Assembly: GCF_036711975.1 (NCBI RefSeq)
Contig: NC_091976.1
Location: 3,348,001 to 3,412,000, forward strand
Length of the DNA: 64,000 nucleotides
DNA from: Onthophagus taurus
Taxonomy: Eukaryota > Arthropoda > Insecta > Coleoptera > Scarabaeidae
Direction of reading: 5' to 3'
Under the pieces are notes generated by a model. It searched no databases, was not told the origin of the DNA, and worked only from the letters and a program-made list of their open reading frames with translations. How positions within the stretch are numbered: the stretch's first letter is position 1; the number at the start of each line of letters is the position of its first letter. The translations under genes were made by a program, and so were the position numbers. Positions 10,334 to 20,683 of the stretch are shown here, piece after piece.

Positions 10334-11220
10334 ATGAGTGGACGTAATTTAAGGTTAAGTGAAAGCGATACAATCCGATTTATCGAATTGTATAGGAATG
10401 AAGAGCTGTTATTCAACACCACTTTAACTACCTACAGAGATAGAGATCTGCGGTCAGCTGCAGCAAAACGTATTGCTGACAGTTTAGGAGTAGAAGGTTT
10501 TGGACCGGCGGAGGTAATCACAAAATTTAAAATGCATATTCTCAAGAACTGAAAAAGATCAGCGACAGTAAGAAGTCGGGTTGCTCTCGCGACGATATAT
10601 ACAAACCTACGGTGTGTTGGTTTGAAACCATAAATGCCTTTTTAAGACCTTACGTGACTCAACGTAACAACACTTAATAACCTGGTAAGTTTTATTTCAT
10701 GTAAATGTATTGGAAAATCACTTGTCTTTTTTTTAGAATAAACCTGAAAAAAGAAAACAAGTTTGTGAAGAAGTAGCTGCCGTACAGGAGGGGTTGACAG
10801 AAACAATTGATTGTAGCGAGAAACAGAATGACCATGTTGCCGTATAGGAGGGGTTGACAGAAACAATTGATTGTAGAGAGAAACAGAATGAACGTGTCGT
10901 TGAAGAAGAAAGAACAGAGGAGAATTCACGAAAAAATAAATATGAAAAACGACAAAAAACATCTTCCTATTCTTCACATGTAAATGACGCATTGGACAAG
11001 CTAGCAAAAATACAAGCAACAGCCATAGCAGTTACACAAACTAAAACTGAATTTGACATATTGTCCACAAGCCTTGCTGTTCAATTGAACAACATGGAAT
11101 TAACTAGAGCTCTGAATCTACAACTAAAATACAGACGACCCAACTACCAGAACCTTCACCGGCAGAAACGGTGAGCAGCATCATTTCATCATTTATTTCA
11201 GATAACGACAGTAATGTATA
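10334..11220 (+). pseudogene. Harbinger C MADF-domain protein, broken
   Basis: Exon 1 (10334-10684) starts as in A and B (LSESDTIRFIELYRNEELLFNTT ... AAAKRIADSLGVEGFG) but a small deletion near 10530 shifts the frame; the rest (YSQELKKISDSKKSGC ... FLRPYVTQRNN) is in another frame. The intron is only 52 bp (GTAAGT at 10685, TTTTTAG to 10736). Exon 2 (from 10737) has a 60-bp tandem duplication whose second copy turns CAG into a TAG stop, then HVNDALDKLAKIQATAIA, then another frame change before the C-terminal ISSFISDNDSNVY. No nuclease exon lies in this intron, unlike A and B. Confidence 0.85.
10778..10897 (+). repeat. 60-bp tandem duplication in MADF exon 2 of element C
   Basis: 10778-10837 and 10838-10897 are adjacent copies with a few differences. 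The length is a multiple of three, but one C-to-T difference creates TAG in the second copy. Confidence 0.9.
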
Positions 11221-11380
11221 TTAATATCTTTTAATAAATTTGTATTTAGTTCTTAAACACTTGTTTTATTTAATTAAAACTCACTTGTTACAATATCGAT
11301 CTTTTGCCACATAATAAAAAAAGTACATTTTTATTTTTAAATACACATACATACATTTCAGTACAATATGTATAAAATAT

Positions 11381-12082
11381 TTATGATACCATGCTGTCTT
11401 GCCAACTAACGGATCCTTCGCCATTAAAGTATTGACAATATTTGTCCCGAATCCTTATAGATTTTTGACTGGAAACATGGTAATAAACTAACAGTAAACA
11501 GGAAATTGGTAAAAATGAGCAAAAATAATGCTAATAAGTGTTTACCTGTATAAATTCTTCAAGCATTTCATATATAGATGTTAGAACTTGTGGTAAAAAT
11601 GCACTAATTGTGTTTTTTGGAACTCTAAACAAGTATTTTAAACATTGTAACGAATCTCCAGATGCCAGGTATCGCAGCGTTATTGACAACTTTGTTCTTG
11701 CTGAAATAGCTTGTCTCATATTTGTATCTTGTTTTGTAATACGAAAACCTACTCTGGTTAATAAATCATTACAATGTGTTTCTGACATTCTCAACATATT
11801 TTTGAACTCCTGTGGAAATTTTGTTAGTTCATGTTCGATGAACGTTGATGCGCCTTTTATATTGCGTTTTAAAATCCAATCGCGTGTCCACCAACGTCTC
11901 TTCTTTCTGGTCTTCTTTGATTTTTCATTATTAATTAATTCCGTAACCATTAAATCAGCAACAAGAGCACAACGAACCGATACATTTTGACTGTAGCTAA
12001 ACTGTCGTGTGAATGCTTTCACGCTATCGTACCTTAATTCGAACGTGGTAACCGTCAGACGAGCGTGTAGCGCGTGAGACAC
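11381..12082 (-). pseudogene. Harbinger C DDE nuclease with catalytic core deleted
   Basis: Exon 1 (to 11546, donor GTAAAC at 11545) reads TRKKRRWWTRDWILKR ... FKNMLRMSETHC ... LRYLASGDSLQCLKYLFRVPKNT. About 70 bp further on, 11475-11381 gives only the last 30 residues of the protein (RDKYCQYFNGEGSVSWQ to the stop). All catalytic residues, about 230 codons, are missing. The tail sits between MADF exon 2 and nuclease exon 1, so the undeleted ancestor had simple convergent genes. The initiator is uncertain; the frame is open upstream to 12082 in the terminal region. Confidence 0.85.
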
Positions 12083-12242
12083 GACCCATGTGAATGCGGC
12101 TTAACGTGACACGATCGACATGACGCGAACACATGGCACGCGTAGCGTTGACATTAGCAAATTGCCACGCAGTTTCTTACGGCTCGCGATCACTAGCAAC
12201 GCGGTTTTAATTTAATTAATTAATCTTACAATAAACGAGAAG

Positions 12243-12533
12243 CTAATTAATTAAGCTCTGAATCTGATTCAGACTCGAGTGCTGAAGGGGAAGAAGTATT
12301 ATTACTCATTGATGAAAAAAAAAAAATGTAGTGCCCTCTTAACTTTTACCTATCTAAAAGAAAAACTCATGGGCAATTTAAAATGACTTCCGAGTTTCCG
12401 GATGATGTCTTCACCAATTACTTCCGTTTGAACCGAAACCAGTTACCGAAGTACAATTTATTGATGCAGATGGATGTAATGCTCAAAAGCCGATAGGGAC
12501 CAAAGAAAAACTTGGAGTATTCTTGAGGTAAGT
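12243..12533 (+). pseudogene. Harbinger D nuclease, exon 1 remnant
   Basis: A degenerate acidic start (SSESDSDSSAEGEEVLLLIDE near 12255-12315) is followed by FPDDVFTNYFRLNRNQ and, one frame over, DADGCNAQKPIGTKEKLGVFLR up to the donor GTAAGT at 12533. The conserved continuation YLASGDSYKSMAY begins at 22027, after an intron that now holds the piggyBac and BEL insertions. Frame shifts inside the exon make it non-functional. Confidence 0.75.
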
Positions 12534-12646
12534 AATATAAAACAATTATTCCCTGTAAGTTTCAAACATTACTTTATTTAACCTCTTAAGCGCTTATGCC
12601 GTATATAATCGTCATGACGAATGTCGCTGCGAAGTGGGTATGCCGG

Positions 12647-12969
12647 TGTTAAAAAAGTTCATTATTATTTTTTTTACAATTAATTTTATCCTACGTTTAG
12701 TTTTATTTTTTTTTATATATAATATATTAATTTCAATTTTATTCAATTTAATTTTTAAATTTAATTTTTCTTCGTGTCGTTTTTCTCGTTCCTGTTTGGG
12801 ATGTATAAAAGTCTTGTTCTAAAATAAATGTATCTCTTTTGTCGTCGAAATTTCGTGCGTGTCATTTCAAAAACCTGTTCCAAGCGTTCATTCCAATTTC
12901 ACTTTAGTTTTCGTTGAATTTTTCGGGAAACTATTTTCCGATTGTCGTGAAACTTTCATAATCTTAACA
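12647..12969 (+). repeat. BEL 5' LTR
   Basis: 323 bp, TG...CA ends. It contains the likely promoter TATAAAAG near 12796 and a poly(A) signal AATAAA near 12821; the coding frame begins 522 bp downstream of its end. Confidence 0.95.
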
Positions 12970-12974
12970 TTTTC

Positions 12975-12995
12975 TGGTCCTTCGAGCCGGATTCA
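12975..12995 (+). promoter_or_regulatory. BEL primer-binding site, tRNA-Tyr type
   Basis: Five bases after the LTR, TGGTCCTTCGAGCCGGAT is the complement of the 3' end of animal tRNA-Tyr (acceptor stem CCTTCGA) as known from that tRNA family. The match runs at least 18 bases. It would prime minus-strand DNA synthesis. Confidence 0.8.
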
Positions 12996-13491
12996 GTTTA
13001 CGATCGGTAAAATAATTTTCGAATAGTGTTACGCGAGTGTTCACCATCTTTCATTTCGGAAACGTGTTTCTTCAAATTTAAGTGTTCTTCATACGGTGAA
13101 CTTAAATTGGAACTTCGTCTCTTCATTTCAAATTGGAAAAAAGGGGAGAAAGAAAGAAAAAATTCAATTGAATTCAACTTCGTATATTTTTTTATTCTTC
13201 ATTCCTCGGCGCTCCAAGGCCCCCGAAGAGCCCCTTCACGCCGAGTCTTCAAGGAGATTACATCCGTCCAGCGTCCTGGTTGGTGTCTTCGTCAGCACCA
13301 GGAGCATCGCCGTGCATACGTCGAGTGGATCCTCTAGGTTCTACGGATTGACAAAAAAAACGGTGACAATTTTCAATTTATTTAATTTCATTTCGCGTCG
13401 GAGTGTTAAAAATTAATTTTTTTTAAAAAAAAAAAAAATACCTTTACAATTTCTTTGATTGACATTTTCGTTCGTTTATTTTTTTGTTAAA

Positions 13492-16400
13492 ATGGCTCAA
13501 CCAAGTAAAGACTTAGAATACATTTTCGAACGACAAAATGAACTTTTCAGTTTCATTGCAAAGTCCGAGGATAATCTTCGAAAATTGCCGCATGCGCGTC
13601 GTACGGTCGGTTCAATTAATACGCGAGTTGAGCGTATCATCGATAATTGGAATGAGTTCAAACAGAACCATTTATTACTAAATCAACACCGATCGGATTA
13701 TTCGGAAACCATCTATTTTTCGGATGATTTATTCAGTTCGTGCGAGGAAAATTACACCAACGCGAAAGGTCTAATGTTGGACATGCTGAGCGACATCAGT
13801 AAACCGGCAACTCGTTCGGAACCGGTTCAGGCAGCACCAGAGGTCGTGATTCCTCATCAGCGACAGCTTCCGCGTATCAACTTACCTAAATTTAGCGGTC
13901 GTTGTGTTGATTGGACCCAGTTCCGCGATTTATTCGTTACCATGATAAAAAACGACACTTCATTAACTGACGTCGAGAAGTTCCAGTACTTGAAAATGAG
14001 TCTGGAAAAAGAACCGGCTAGATTAATTAAAAATTTATCGGTAACACATGACAACTTCGATGTTGCATGGCAAATTTTGGAGGATCGGTATGATAATTTA
14101 CGGGTGATAGTTGAAGCGCAACTTACCATTTTATTGTCTTCGAAATCTCTTCGCACGGATTCGTCTGAAGAGTTGAACAGCTTCATCGGCGAAATTAACG
14201 AATCCATCGGCGCGTTGGAAGCTCTGCAATGTCCGGTCGAACATTGGGATCTTGTCCTCATACACATCCTCGTTCGTAAACTCGACAGCGAGACGAGTAA
14301 AGAGTGGGAACGATCGATAAACAATCGAAAAATTCCATCGACATTTAAAGAGTTTACGGATTTTCTTAACAACCGCGTATTGACACTTGAAGCGATCGAA
14401 AGACTTTCCACCAAAAAGAAAAGCTTTTCAGTTTCGTCTGGGTCTGCTCAAAAACCCAGCTCGTTTAAATCCCATAACGTGTCGGTGGCGGTACAGAAAT
14501 GTTTTATTTGTAATGGTGACCATTCAATATTTCGATGCGATAATTTTCTTACAAAATCTCCGAAACAAAGGAGCGAATTCGTAATTCAAAATAAGCGGTG
14601 TTTTAATTGTCTCGGGAATCACTATCTTCCTGACTGTCGTGTAGCAACTCGATGCAAAACTTGTTCAAAACGTCATCACACCATTTTGCACGAATTTCCT
14701 CCTGAAAAATTAAATAAAAGTTGCAACTCAAATTCTAACAAAAACAACGAATTTGTCGAAAGTAAAGTAAGCGTCCCTGGTACCTCAACGAGTCACCAGG
14801 TCAACACATTTCATCTCAGTTCCTCGGTTCTCCTAGCTACAGCTTTGGTGCGGGTAAAATCGGTTCGAGGTGATTCCCTTTTGGTTCGCGCCTTGATCGA
14901 TCAAGGGTCGGAAGTTTCTTTCGTGAGCGAGGCTCTTGTGCAGCGTCTGTCGTTACCGCGCAAAGCCACATGCGTACCAATAAACGGCGTTGGATCAACA
15001 CAAACGTGCGTTTCAAACGGTACAACGTCGGTTAATATCATTTCCAAAAGTGACAACAACGTTTCCATCGTCGAAGAGACTCTCATATTACCAAAATTGA
15101 CTTCCTACATACCGAAACAAGAACCAAAAACCATTCCGGTTGAAGTAAATTCTTTGGATTTAGCCGATCCAGAATTCTATTCGAATCGTCGAATTGATTT
15201 GATTCTCGGGGTGAAGTTTTATTCGCGAATTATTTTGAATAATATTCGGAAATTTAACAACGGTTTTTTGGTAGCTCAAGAGACTCTTTTCGGATGGATT
15301 CTTTTCGGTCACGTTTCTTTTCCAAGTGCAAATTCGGAACGGTTCGGTTTCCAATGTTCCGTTGATCGGGAGTTGTTAACCGCAATTCAAAAATTTTGGA
15401 AAATCGAGGACGACACTAATTCAACTCAAAAACTTGCCTCAGACGATCTTGAGTGCGAGAACCATTTTATAAACACTCATTCGCGAGACGTAAACGGACG
15501 TTTTGTAGTGCGGCTTCCGTTTAGACGACCTTCATCGGATCTCGGTTCATCGCGTCACGTCGCGGTTCGTTCTTTCGGTCGTATGGAGCAACGTTTCGCC
15601 GTTAACGAAAAACTTTTTCTAGCCTACCGTGATTTTATGCACGAGTATTTGACACTAGGGCACATGAGTTTGGTGTCGTTAAACCCAAACAATACGAATT
15701 ATTACCTTCCGCATCACGGTGTAGTACGCGAATCAAGTTCCACGACAAAACTCCGCGTAGTTTTCAACGGTTCAGCTGTTACGTCATCGGGCCTTTCCCT
15801 TAATGACTGCTTACACGTCGGGCCAAAACTGCAAGCCGAGCTAGTTGACGTTCTCCTCCGATGGAGACGTCATAAAATCGTGTTTTCGTGCGACATTGAA
15901 AAGATGTACCGTCAAATAAACGTTCATCCGAATGATCGATCTTTTCAAAGAATTGTTTGGCGCGATAGTTCGGATAAAGTAATAGAAAATTATGAACTTA
16001 ACACTGTTACTTATGGGTTATCGTGTGCTCCGTTCTTGGCTATCCGGTGCCTGCACCATTTGGCTGATCAGCACTCCACAATTCAACCTTCCGGATCAGT
16101 GGCTCTGAAAAAAGACACGTACGTAGATGATATTTTGTCGGGCGCAGAGACCATTGAAGAAGTTAAAACTCTCATTAATCAAACAAACAGTATACTTACG
16201 GCGGGCGGTTTCCACGCGCGGAAATGGATTTCGAATCAAGCTTCTACGCTTGAAAATCTACCGCGCGATGACGTTTCCATGAACGATACCATAAAATTTG
16301 AAGACGAATCCGAATTTCCACGCGCATTGGGACTTCTGTGGAATAATAAAAAAGACGAGTTTTTATTTAATTTAAGTGTTACTCATACCGATGAAAATCT

Positions 16401-18663
16401 TACCAAGCGATCTGTTCTTTCATTCATCGCGAAACTTTTCGATCCCCTCGGTCTTCTTTCTCCGTTCATAATAACGGCAAAAATCTTCATGCAAGAATTG
16501 TGGGTGCTTGGTCTTGATTGGGACGATGAATTACCGGAAGATCTCGCGAAACGGTGGCAAAATTTTCAAAAAGACCTTCTAAACGTTACTACCATCAGCA
16601 TTCCTCGATGGTTTGGCATCGATAACAATAAATCCAACATTCAAATCCACGGTTTTTCTGATGCATCAACAAACGCATACGCGGCGGTTGCGTATATTCG
16701 GGTTGAAACCTTAGCGGAGGTGCGGGTTGTGTTGATAAGTTCTAAAACAAAAGTGGCTCCGTTAAAAGTTGTTTCGATTCCGCGCTTAGAACTGTGCGCG
16801 GCGGTAGTTCTATCTCGGTTGGTACATCGGATTCGATCAACGCTAGAATTCGAAAACTTTTCAACTTATCTGTGGACTGATTCCACTGTCGCTTTGTCAT
16901 GGATACGCAGCCATCCCAACAGATGGAAAGATTTCGTGCGTAACCGTGTCATAGAGATTCAAGAACTATCACAAGCAAAGTGGTCTTACGTGCCTGGTTC
17001 CGATAATCCAGCTGACTTAGCTTCCCGTGGTGTGCCAATAAATAAACTTCAACAGCAATCGATATGGTGGTCCGGTCCATCATGGCTTCAACTTCCCTCA
17101 TCAGATTGGCCTTCGTTAAAAATTGCTGACTCAGTCGAAGCCGATCGTGAAATTAAAAGGACATCTTCTTCTCATCACATTGCGATTCAAACCTGGAATT
17201 TAAAAGAAAAATATTCTACATTAAACAAGCTTATTCGGGTCACTTCATGGTGTTTCCGTTTTATAAATAAATCAAAAAATTCAAATGTTTCAGGCAATTT
17301 AACTCCAGAAGAACTCGAAAAATCTTTGTTGTTTTGGGTTAAAGAGGTTCAAAAAACCAGTTTTAGAGAAGAAATTCAAATTCTATTAACCGGAAAATCT
17401 ATTTCAAAAAGTAGTTCGATCTATCGACTTACCCCTTTCATAGACGGCCATGGACTTCTACGAATTACAGGACGTCTACAATTTTCCGTTTTGAATTGGG
17501 ACGAGAAACATCCTATGATTCTTCCCAAGGACGATCCCTTCACAAAACTAATCATTGATGCTCATCATCGTCGAGTTCTTCATGGTGGAACTCAGCTTAC
17601 ATTATCTTCCATTCGTCGACGATTTTGGATTGTTGGTGGAAGATCTCCAGTCAGATCCTTCATACATCAATGCATCGTTTGTGCTCGTCAACGTGCAAAA
17701 ACCAGTCAACAGATGATGGGTCAACTACCTCCGTCACGAGTAACCCCATCGAGACCGTTTCTCCACTCTGGGGTCGACTATGCTGGGCCATTTATTCTGA
17801 AAACACACAAAGGACGAGGTCACAAAACATATAAATCTTATTTAATTCTATTTGTATGTCTAGTTTCATCAGCAATACATTTAGAGATTTCCACTGACTA
17901 CACGACGAATGGATTCATTGCCGCATACAAACGATTCACCGGACGTCGTGGTCTTTGCCAGTGTTTATATTCGGATTGTGGTACCAACCTTATTGGGGCA
18001 GATAGGGAACTACGATCCCTCTTCAGCTCCGCCTCCAAGGAGTGGAATCATTTAATCAACGTCCTCAGCAACGATGGAACCCGTTGGAGATTCAACCCCC
18101 CTTCAGCACCCCATTTTGGAGGGAAGTGGGAAGCTGGAGTTCGCTCCGTAAAAACACATCTTCGGAAAATTATGGGTTCCACCGTTCTCACTTACGAGGA
18201 ATTCACTACTGTCCTCATACAAATAGAAGCCGTCCTAAACTCCCGTCCTCTCTGTCCTGTTTCCAATGACCCTACTAATTTTGAATTTTTATGTCCAGCT
18301 CATTTCTTGATTGGGTCGTCGTTATCTGTGGTTCCAGAACCATCTCTATTGGATGAAACCATCTCACGTCTCAACCGTTACCAGTTCCTCCGACGTTTGA
18401 TAGAAGAATTCTGGAAGCATTGGAAAGTATTTTATCTCCAATCTCTCCAAAACCGAAACAAGTGGCATCAAGAAAAGAACTTACCTAAAGTTGGTAGTCT
18501 CGTTCTTATCAAGGACGAACGGCTTCCCCCGTCCAAGTGGACCACTGCACGTGTCTTGGAACTTCACCCTGGGGCTGATAATCGTGTTAGAGTGGCTACA
18601 ATAAAGACACCGACTACTACTCTAGTTCGACCAATAGTAAAATTATGTTCATTACCTGGCTAA
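13492..18663 (+). CDS. BEL/Pao gag-pol polyprotein
   Basis: An intact 1723-residue frame; I chose the ATG at 13492 (MAQPSKDLEYIF) over the upstream TTG. The order is: gag core (DUF1759-like, residues about 123-310, INLPKFSGRCVDWTQFRDLF); three zinc knuckles of the CX2CX3HX4C/H kind (336-400); aspartic protease with ALIDQGSEVSF (about 467); reverse transcriptase with YVDD at 876-879; RNase H (SDASTNAYAAVAY ... WTDSTVALSW); integrase with an HHCC zinc domain (HHRRVLHGG ... CIVCARQ), core D (DYAGPF), D (SDCGTN) and E (GGKWEAGVRS); and a DUF5641 tail (KVGSLVLIKDERLPPSKW). No breaks were seen. The product would be cut by its own protease into particle and enzyme parts. Confidence 0.96.
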   Translation: MAQPSKDLEYIFERQNELFSFIAKSEDNLRKLPHARRTVGSINTRVERIIDNWNEFKQNHLLLNQHRSDYSETIYFSDDLFSSCEENYTNAKGLMLDMLSDISKPATRSEPVQAAPEVVIPHQRQLPRINLPKFSGRCVDWTQFRDLFVTMIKNDTSLTDVEKFQYLKMSLEKEPARLIKNLSVTHDNFDVAWQILEDRYDNLRVIVEAQLTILLSSKSLRTDSSEELNSFIGEINESIGALEALQCPVEHWDLVLIHILVRKLDSETSKEWERSINNRKIPSTFKEFTDFLNNRVLTLEAIERLSTKKKSFSVSSGSAQKPSSFKSHNVSVAVQKCFICNGDHSIFRCDNFLTKSPKQRSEFVIQNKRCFNCLGNHYLPDCRVATRCKTCSKRHHTILHEFPPEKLNKSCNSNSNKNNEFVESKVSVPGTSTSHQVNTFHLSSSVLLATALVRVKSVRGDSLLVRALIDQGSEVSFVSEALVQRLSLPRKATCVPINGVGSTQTCVSNGTTSVNIISKSDNNVSIVEETLILPKLTSYIPKQEPKTIPVEVNSLDLADPEFYSNRRIDLILGVKFYSRIILNNIRKFNNGFLVAQETLFGWILFGHVSFPSANSERFGFQCSVDRELLTAIQKFWKIEDDTNSTQKLASDDLECENHFINTHSRDVNGRFVVRLPFRRPSSDLGSSRHVAVRSFGRMEQRFAVNEKLFLAYRDFMHEYLTLGHMSLVSLNPNNTNYYLPHHGVVRESSSTTKLRVVFNGSAVTSSGLSLNDCLHVGPKLQAELVDVLLRWRRHKIVFSCDIEKMYRQINVHPNDRSFQRIVWRDSSDKVIENYELNTVTYGLSCAPFLAIRCLHHLADQHSTIQPSGSVALKKDTYVDDILSGAETIEEVKTLINQTNSILTAGGFHARKWISNQASTLENLPRDDVSMNDTIKFEDESEFPRALGLLWNNKKDEFLFNLSVTHTDENLTKRSVLSFIAKLFDPLGLLSPFIITAKIFMQELWVLGLDWDDELPEDLAKRWQNFQKDLLNVTTISIPRWFGIDNNKSNIQIHGFSDASTNAYAAVAYIRVETLAEVRVVLISSKTKVAPLKVVSIPRLELCAAVVLSRLVHRIRSTLEFENFSTYLWTDSTVALSWIRSHPNRWKDFVRNRVIEIQELSQAKWSYVPGSDNPADLASRGVPINKLQQQSIWWSGPSWLQLPSSDWPSLKIADSVEADREIKRTSSSHHIAIQTWNLKEKYSTLNKLIRVTSWCFRFINKSKNSNVSGNLTPEELEKSLLFWVKEVQKTSFREEIQILLTGKSISKSSSIYRLTPFIDGHGLLRITGRLQFSVLNWDEKHPMILPKDDPFTKLIIDAHHRRVLHGGTQLTLSSIRRRFWIVGGRSPVRSFIHQCIVCARQRAKTSQQMMGQLPPSRVTPSRPFLHSGVDYAGPFILKTHKGRGHKTYKSYLILFVCLVSSAIHLEISTDYTTNGFIAAYKRFTGRRGLCQCLYSDCGTNLIGADRELRSLFSSASKEWNHLINVLSNDGTRWRFNPPSAPHFGGKWEAGVRSVKTHLRKIMGSTVLTYEEFTTVLIQIEAVLNSRPLCPVSNDPTNFEFLCPAHFLIGSSLSVVPEPSLLDETISRLNRYQFLRRLIEEFWKHWKVFYLQSLQNRNKWHQEKNLPKVGSLVLIKDERLPPSKWTTARVLELHPGADNRVRVATIKTPTTTLVRPIVKLCSLPG

Positions 18664-18963
18664 GATAATTTCCGAATTCATTTTTTTTTTTCTTCTTCTT
18701 CCAATTATTACTGTGTTTAATTTCATTGTATTTAATGCATTTACATACAAAATATTGTTTTCTTTTTTTTTTTTTTTGTGTTGACATCTTGAGCGTCTTC
18801 GTGAAGTTAGCTGTTTAGCCTGTTTAGCGTTGTCATGCTTTAGGATACGTTCAGATATTCCGTTTTATTTTATTTTATCTTCAATTATTATACTTTTTTT
18901 TTCGTTCATATTGAAATTTCTGTTTATTTCGTCCCGTCGTTGTTAGTGTTCATTGCCGTTACG

Positions 18964-18978
18964 GCAAGGCGGGCGGAA
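18964..18978 (+). promoter_or_regulatory. BEL polypurine tract
   Basis: GCAAGGCGGGCGGAA immediately precedes the 3' LTR and would prime plus-strand synthesis. Confidence 0.7.
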
Positions 18979-19301
18979 TGTTAAAAAAGTTCATTATTAT
19001 TTTTTTTACAATTAATTTTATCCTACGTTTAGTTTTATTTTTTTTTATATATAATATATTAATTTCAATTTTATTCAATTTAATTTTTAAATTTAATTTT
19101 TCTTCGTGTCGTTTTTCTCGTTCCTGTTTGGGATGTATAAAAGTCTTGTTCTAAAATAAATGTATCTCTTTTGTCGTCGAAATTTCGTGCGTGTCATTTC
19201 AAAAACCTGTTCCAAGCGTTCATTCCAATTTCACTTTAGTTTTCGTTGAATTTTTCGGGAAACTATTTTCCGATTGTCGTGAAACTTTCATAATCTTAAC
19301 A
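18979..19301 (+). repeat. BEL 3' LTR
   Basis: 323 bp, same length and, by eye, same sequence as the 5' LTR; followed directly by the duplicated target GCCGG. Confidence 0.95.
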
Positions 19302-19327
19302 GCCGGATATATTCGCATCTTTGAAAT

Positions 19328-20683
19328 TAATTTACCTGCAAGTCAGGTGTACAAATACGAGATCTCACTAAAGACAATCCATTGCAGATATTTGAAACAT
19401 TTTTCACTGATGAGCTTATAAATGTTATTGTTATTGAAACTAATCGATACTCCTCCCAATTTTTAGATAGAAATAAGGAAAATTTAAAGAAAAGGTTAAG
19501 ATCACACGCGTTTTTAGGACTACTTATCTTACAAGGCATTTGTGCTAAACCTCAATCTAAAATGTACTTTTCAAACCGCGAGAGCGTTGCAACGCCTTTT
19601 TACAAAAGAATAATGTCTGAAAACAGATTATGTATAGAGAATATAAGTAATAATCGAAAATTAGTCAAAATTGCTCCTATTTTAAATTATCTCCGACGTA
19701 AATTTATGGAAATTTATAAACCTGAAAGGAATATAAGTGTGGACGAATCGTTGATCGGATGGAAAGGGAGACTAAGCTGGAGACAATTCATTCCTTCCAA
19801 GAGAAAACGATTCAGAATGAAATTATTTTCCTTATGTGAAAGTGAATCGGGATATGTATATAATTTCATTATATATACTGGTGGAGATACGTTATATGGT
19901 TCTCATTACCCTGATCAACCGATATCTTCCAGGATAGTTTTAGAACTTACACATTCACTTCTGGAAAGTGGCTACTGTTTATTTTTAGATAATTATTACT
20001 CTACTATTAGCAAAATGTAATACTGACTGTGTAGGAACTGTCCGATCAAACAGAAGAGGAATCCCAGCAAAAGTTAAAAACACAAAATTAGCAAGAGGTG
20101 AACAAATTGCACAGTTTAGAAAGAAACAGATCATATTGAAACGGAAGGACAAAAAAGATATAATAATGGTAGGTAAGCTCCTTCCACGACAATGGCACTC
20201 AAGATGTAATTCTGAAAGGAGGACATACTGTAAAAAACCTTTAGCAGTTGTAGAATAGAACAAAGGCATGGGAGGTGTAGACCTGGCGGACAATTATTTA
20301 CATTTTTATTCCTCTGCCAGAGACTAAAAAAATTTTACATGAAAATATTCCGCCACTTTTTGGACATAACTACCATAAATTGTTACCAAATTCATAGAAA
20401 ACTTGGTGGTAGAAAACATCCGCTAAATTTTTTGATGGACTTGGGTGAAATGCTTGTCGAAAAATATTCTAAAGAAACAAATCTTTCAGAAGGCCGATCA
20501 AGAGCACCAAGGCCTTCTCGGCTACTAGAGCGACATTTTCCAGATTTCATTCCACCTACAACAAAACGATGCGTCCTTTGTTATGAAAACAAAATTAGAA
20601 AGGAATCACGATACTGGTGCCCTGATTGCAAGGTGGGGTTATGGCCTGCTCCTTGTTTCAGAAAGTACCACACCAAGCAATAG
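19328..20683 (+). pseudogene. piggyBac transposase remnant (element 2)
   Basis: Reads TKDNPLQIFETFFTDELINV at the start of the typical piggyBac domain, then SVDESLIGWKGRLSWRQFIP (first catalytic D) and YCLFLDNYYST (second D). A frame change near 20010, stops at 20256-20258 and after HFYSSARD (near 20320) follow, with the third D in GGVDLADNYLHFYS. The last open part (20339-20683) has the C-terminal RPSRLLERHFPDFIPPTTKR and the cysteine-rich CVLCYENKIRKESRYWCPDC. The N-terminal acidic region is missing: only 65 bp of the left end remain before the BEL insertion site. Not functional. Confidence 0.9.

Larger units (their letters stand above)
3394..12101. mobile_element. PIF/Harbinger element C (outer element of the nest)
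   Basis: The left end AGCCGCATTCACATGGGTCG (3394 on) is matched by the reverse complement of the right end (to 12101), and both are flanked by TAA (3391-3393 and 12102-12104), the 3-bp duplication typical of Harbinger. Its own DNA is 3394-3452 plus 10226-12101; elements A and B were inserted together at a TAA near its left end. It encodes a broken MADF protein on + and a DDE nuclease on - that has lost its catalytic core. Confidence 0.9.
12647..19301 (+). mobile_element. Complete BEL/Pao LTR retrotransposon
   Basis: A 6655-bp element with 323-bp LTRs at 12647-12969 and 18979-19301 (TGTTAAAAAAG ... CTTAACA). A 5-bp target duplication GCCGG lies at 12642-12646 and 19302-19306, and a single gag-pol frame fills the interior. 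By eye I find no difference between the two LTRs, which implies a very recent insertion. The target is the left part of piggyBac copy 2. Every component needed for retrotransposition appears present. Confidence 0.96.

Noticed and set aside
12975-12995. A tRNA gene
   Set aside because: Only the 3' complement of tRNA-Tyr is present, right after an LTR; it is a primer-binding site. No full tRNA fold was found in the window.
13857-14414. 185-codon minus-strand frame inside the BEL gag region
   Set aside because: It is the complement of the intact polyprotein and has no recognisable domain.
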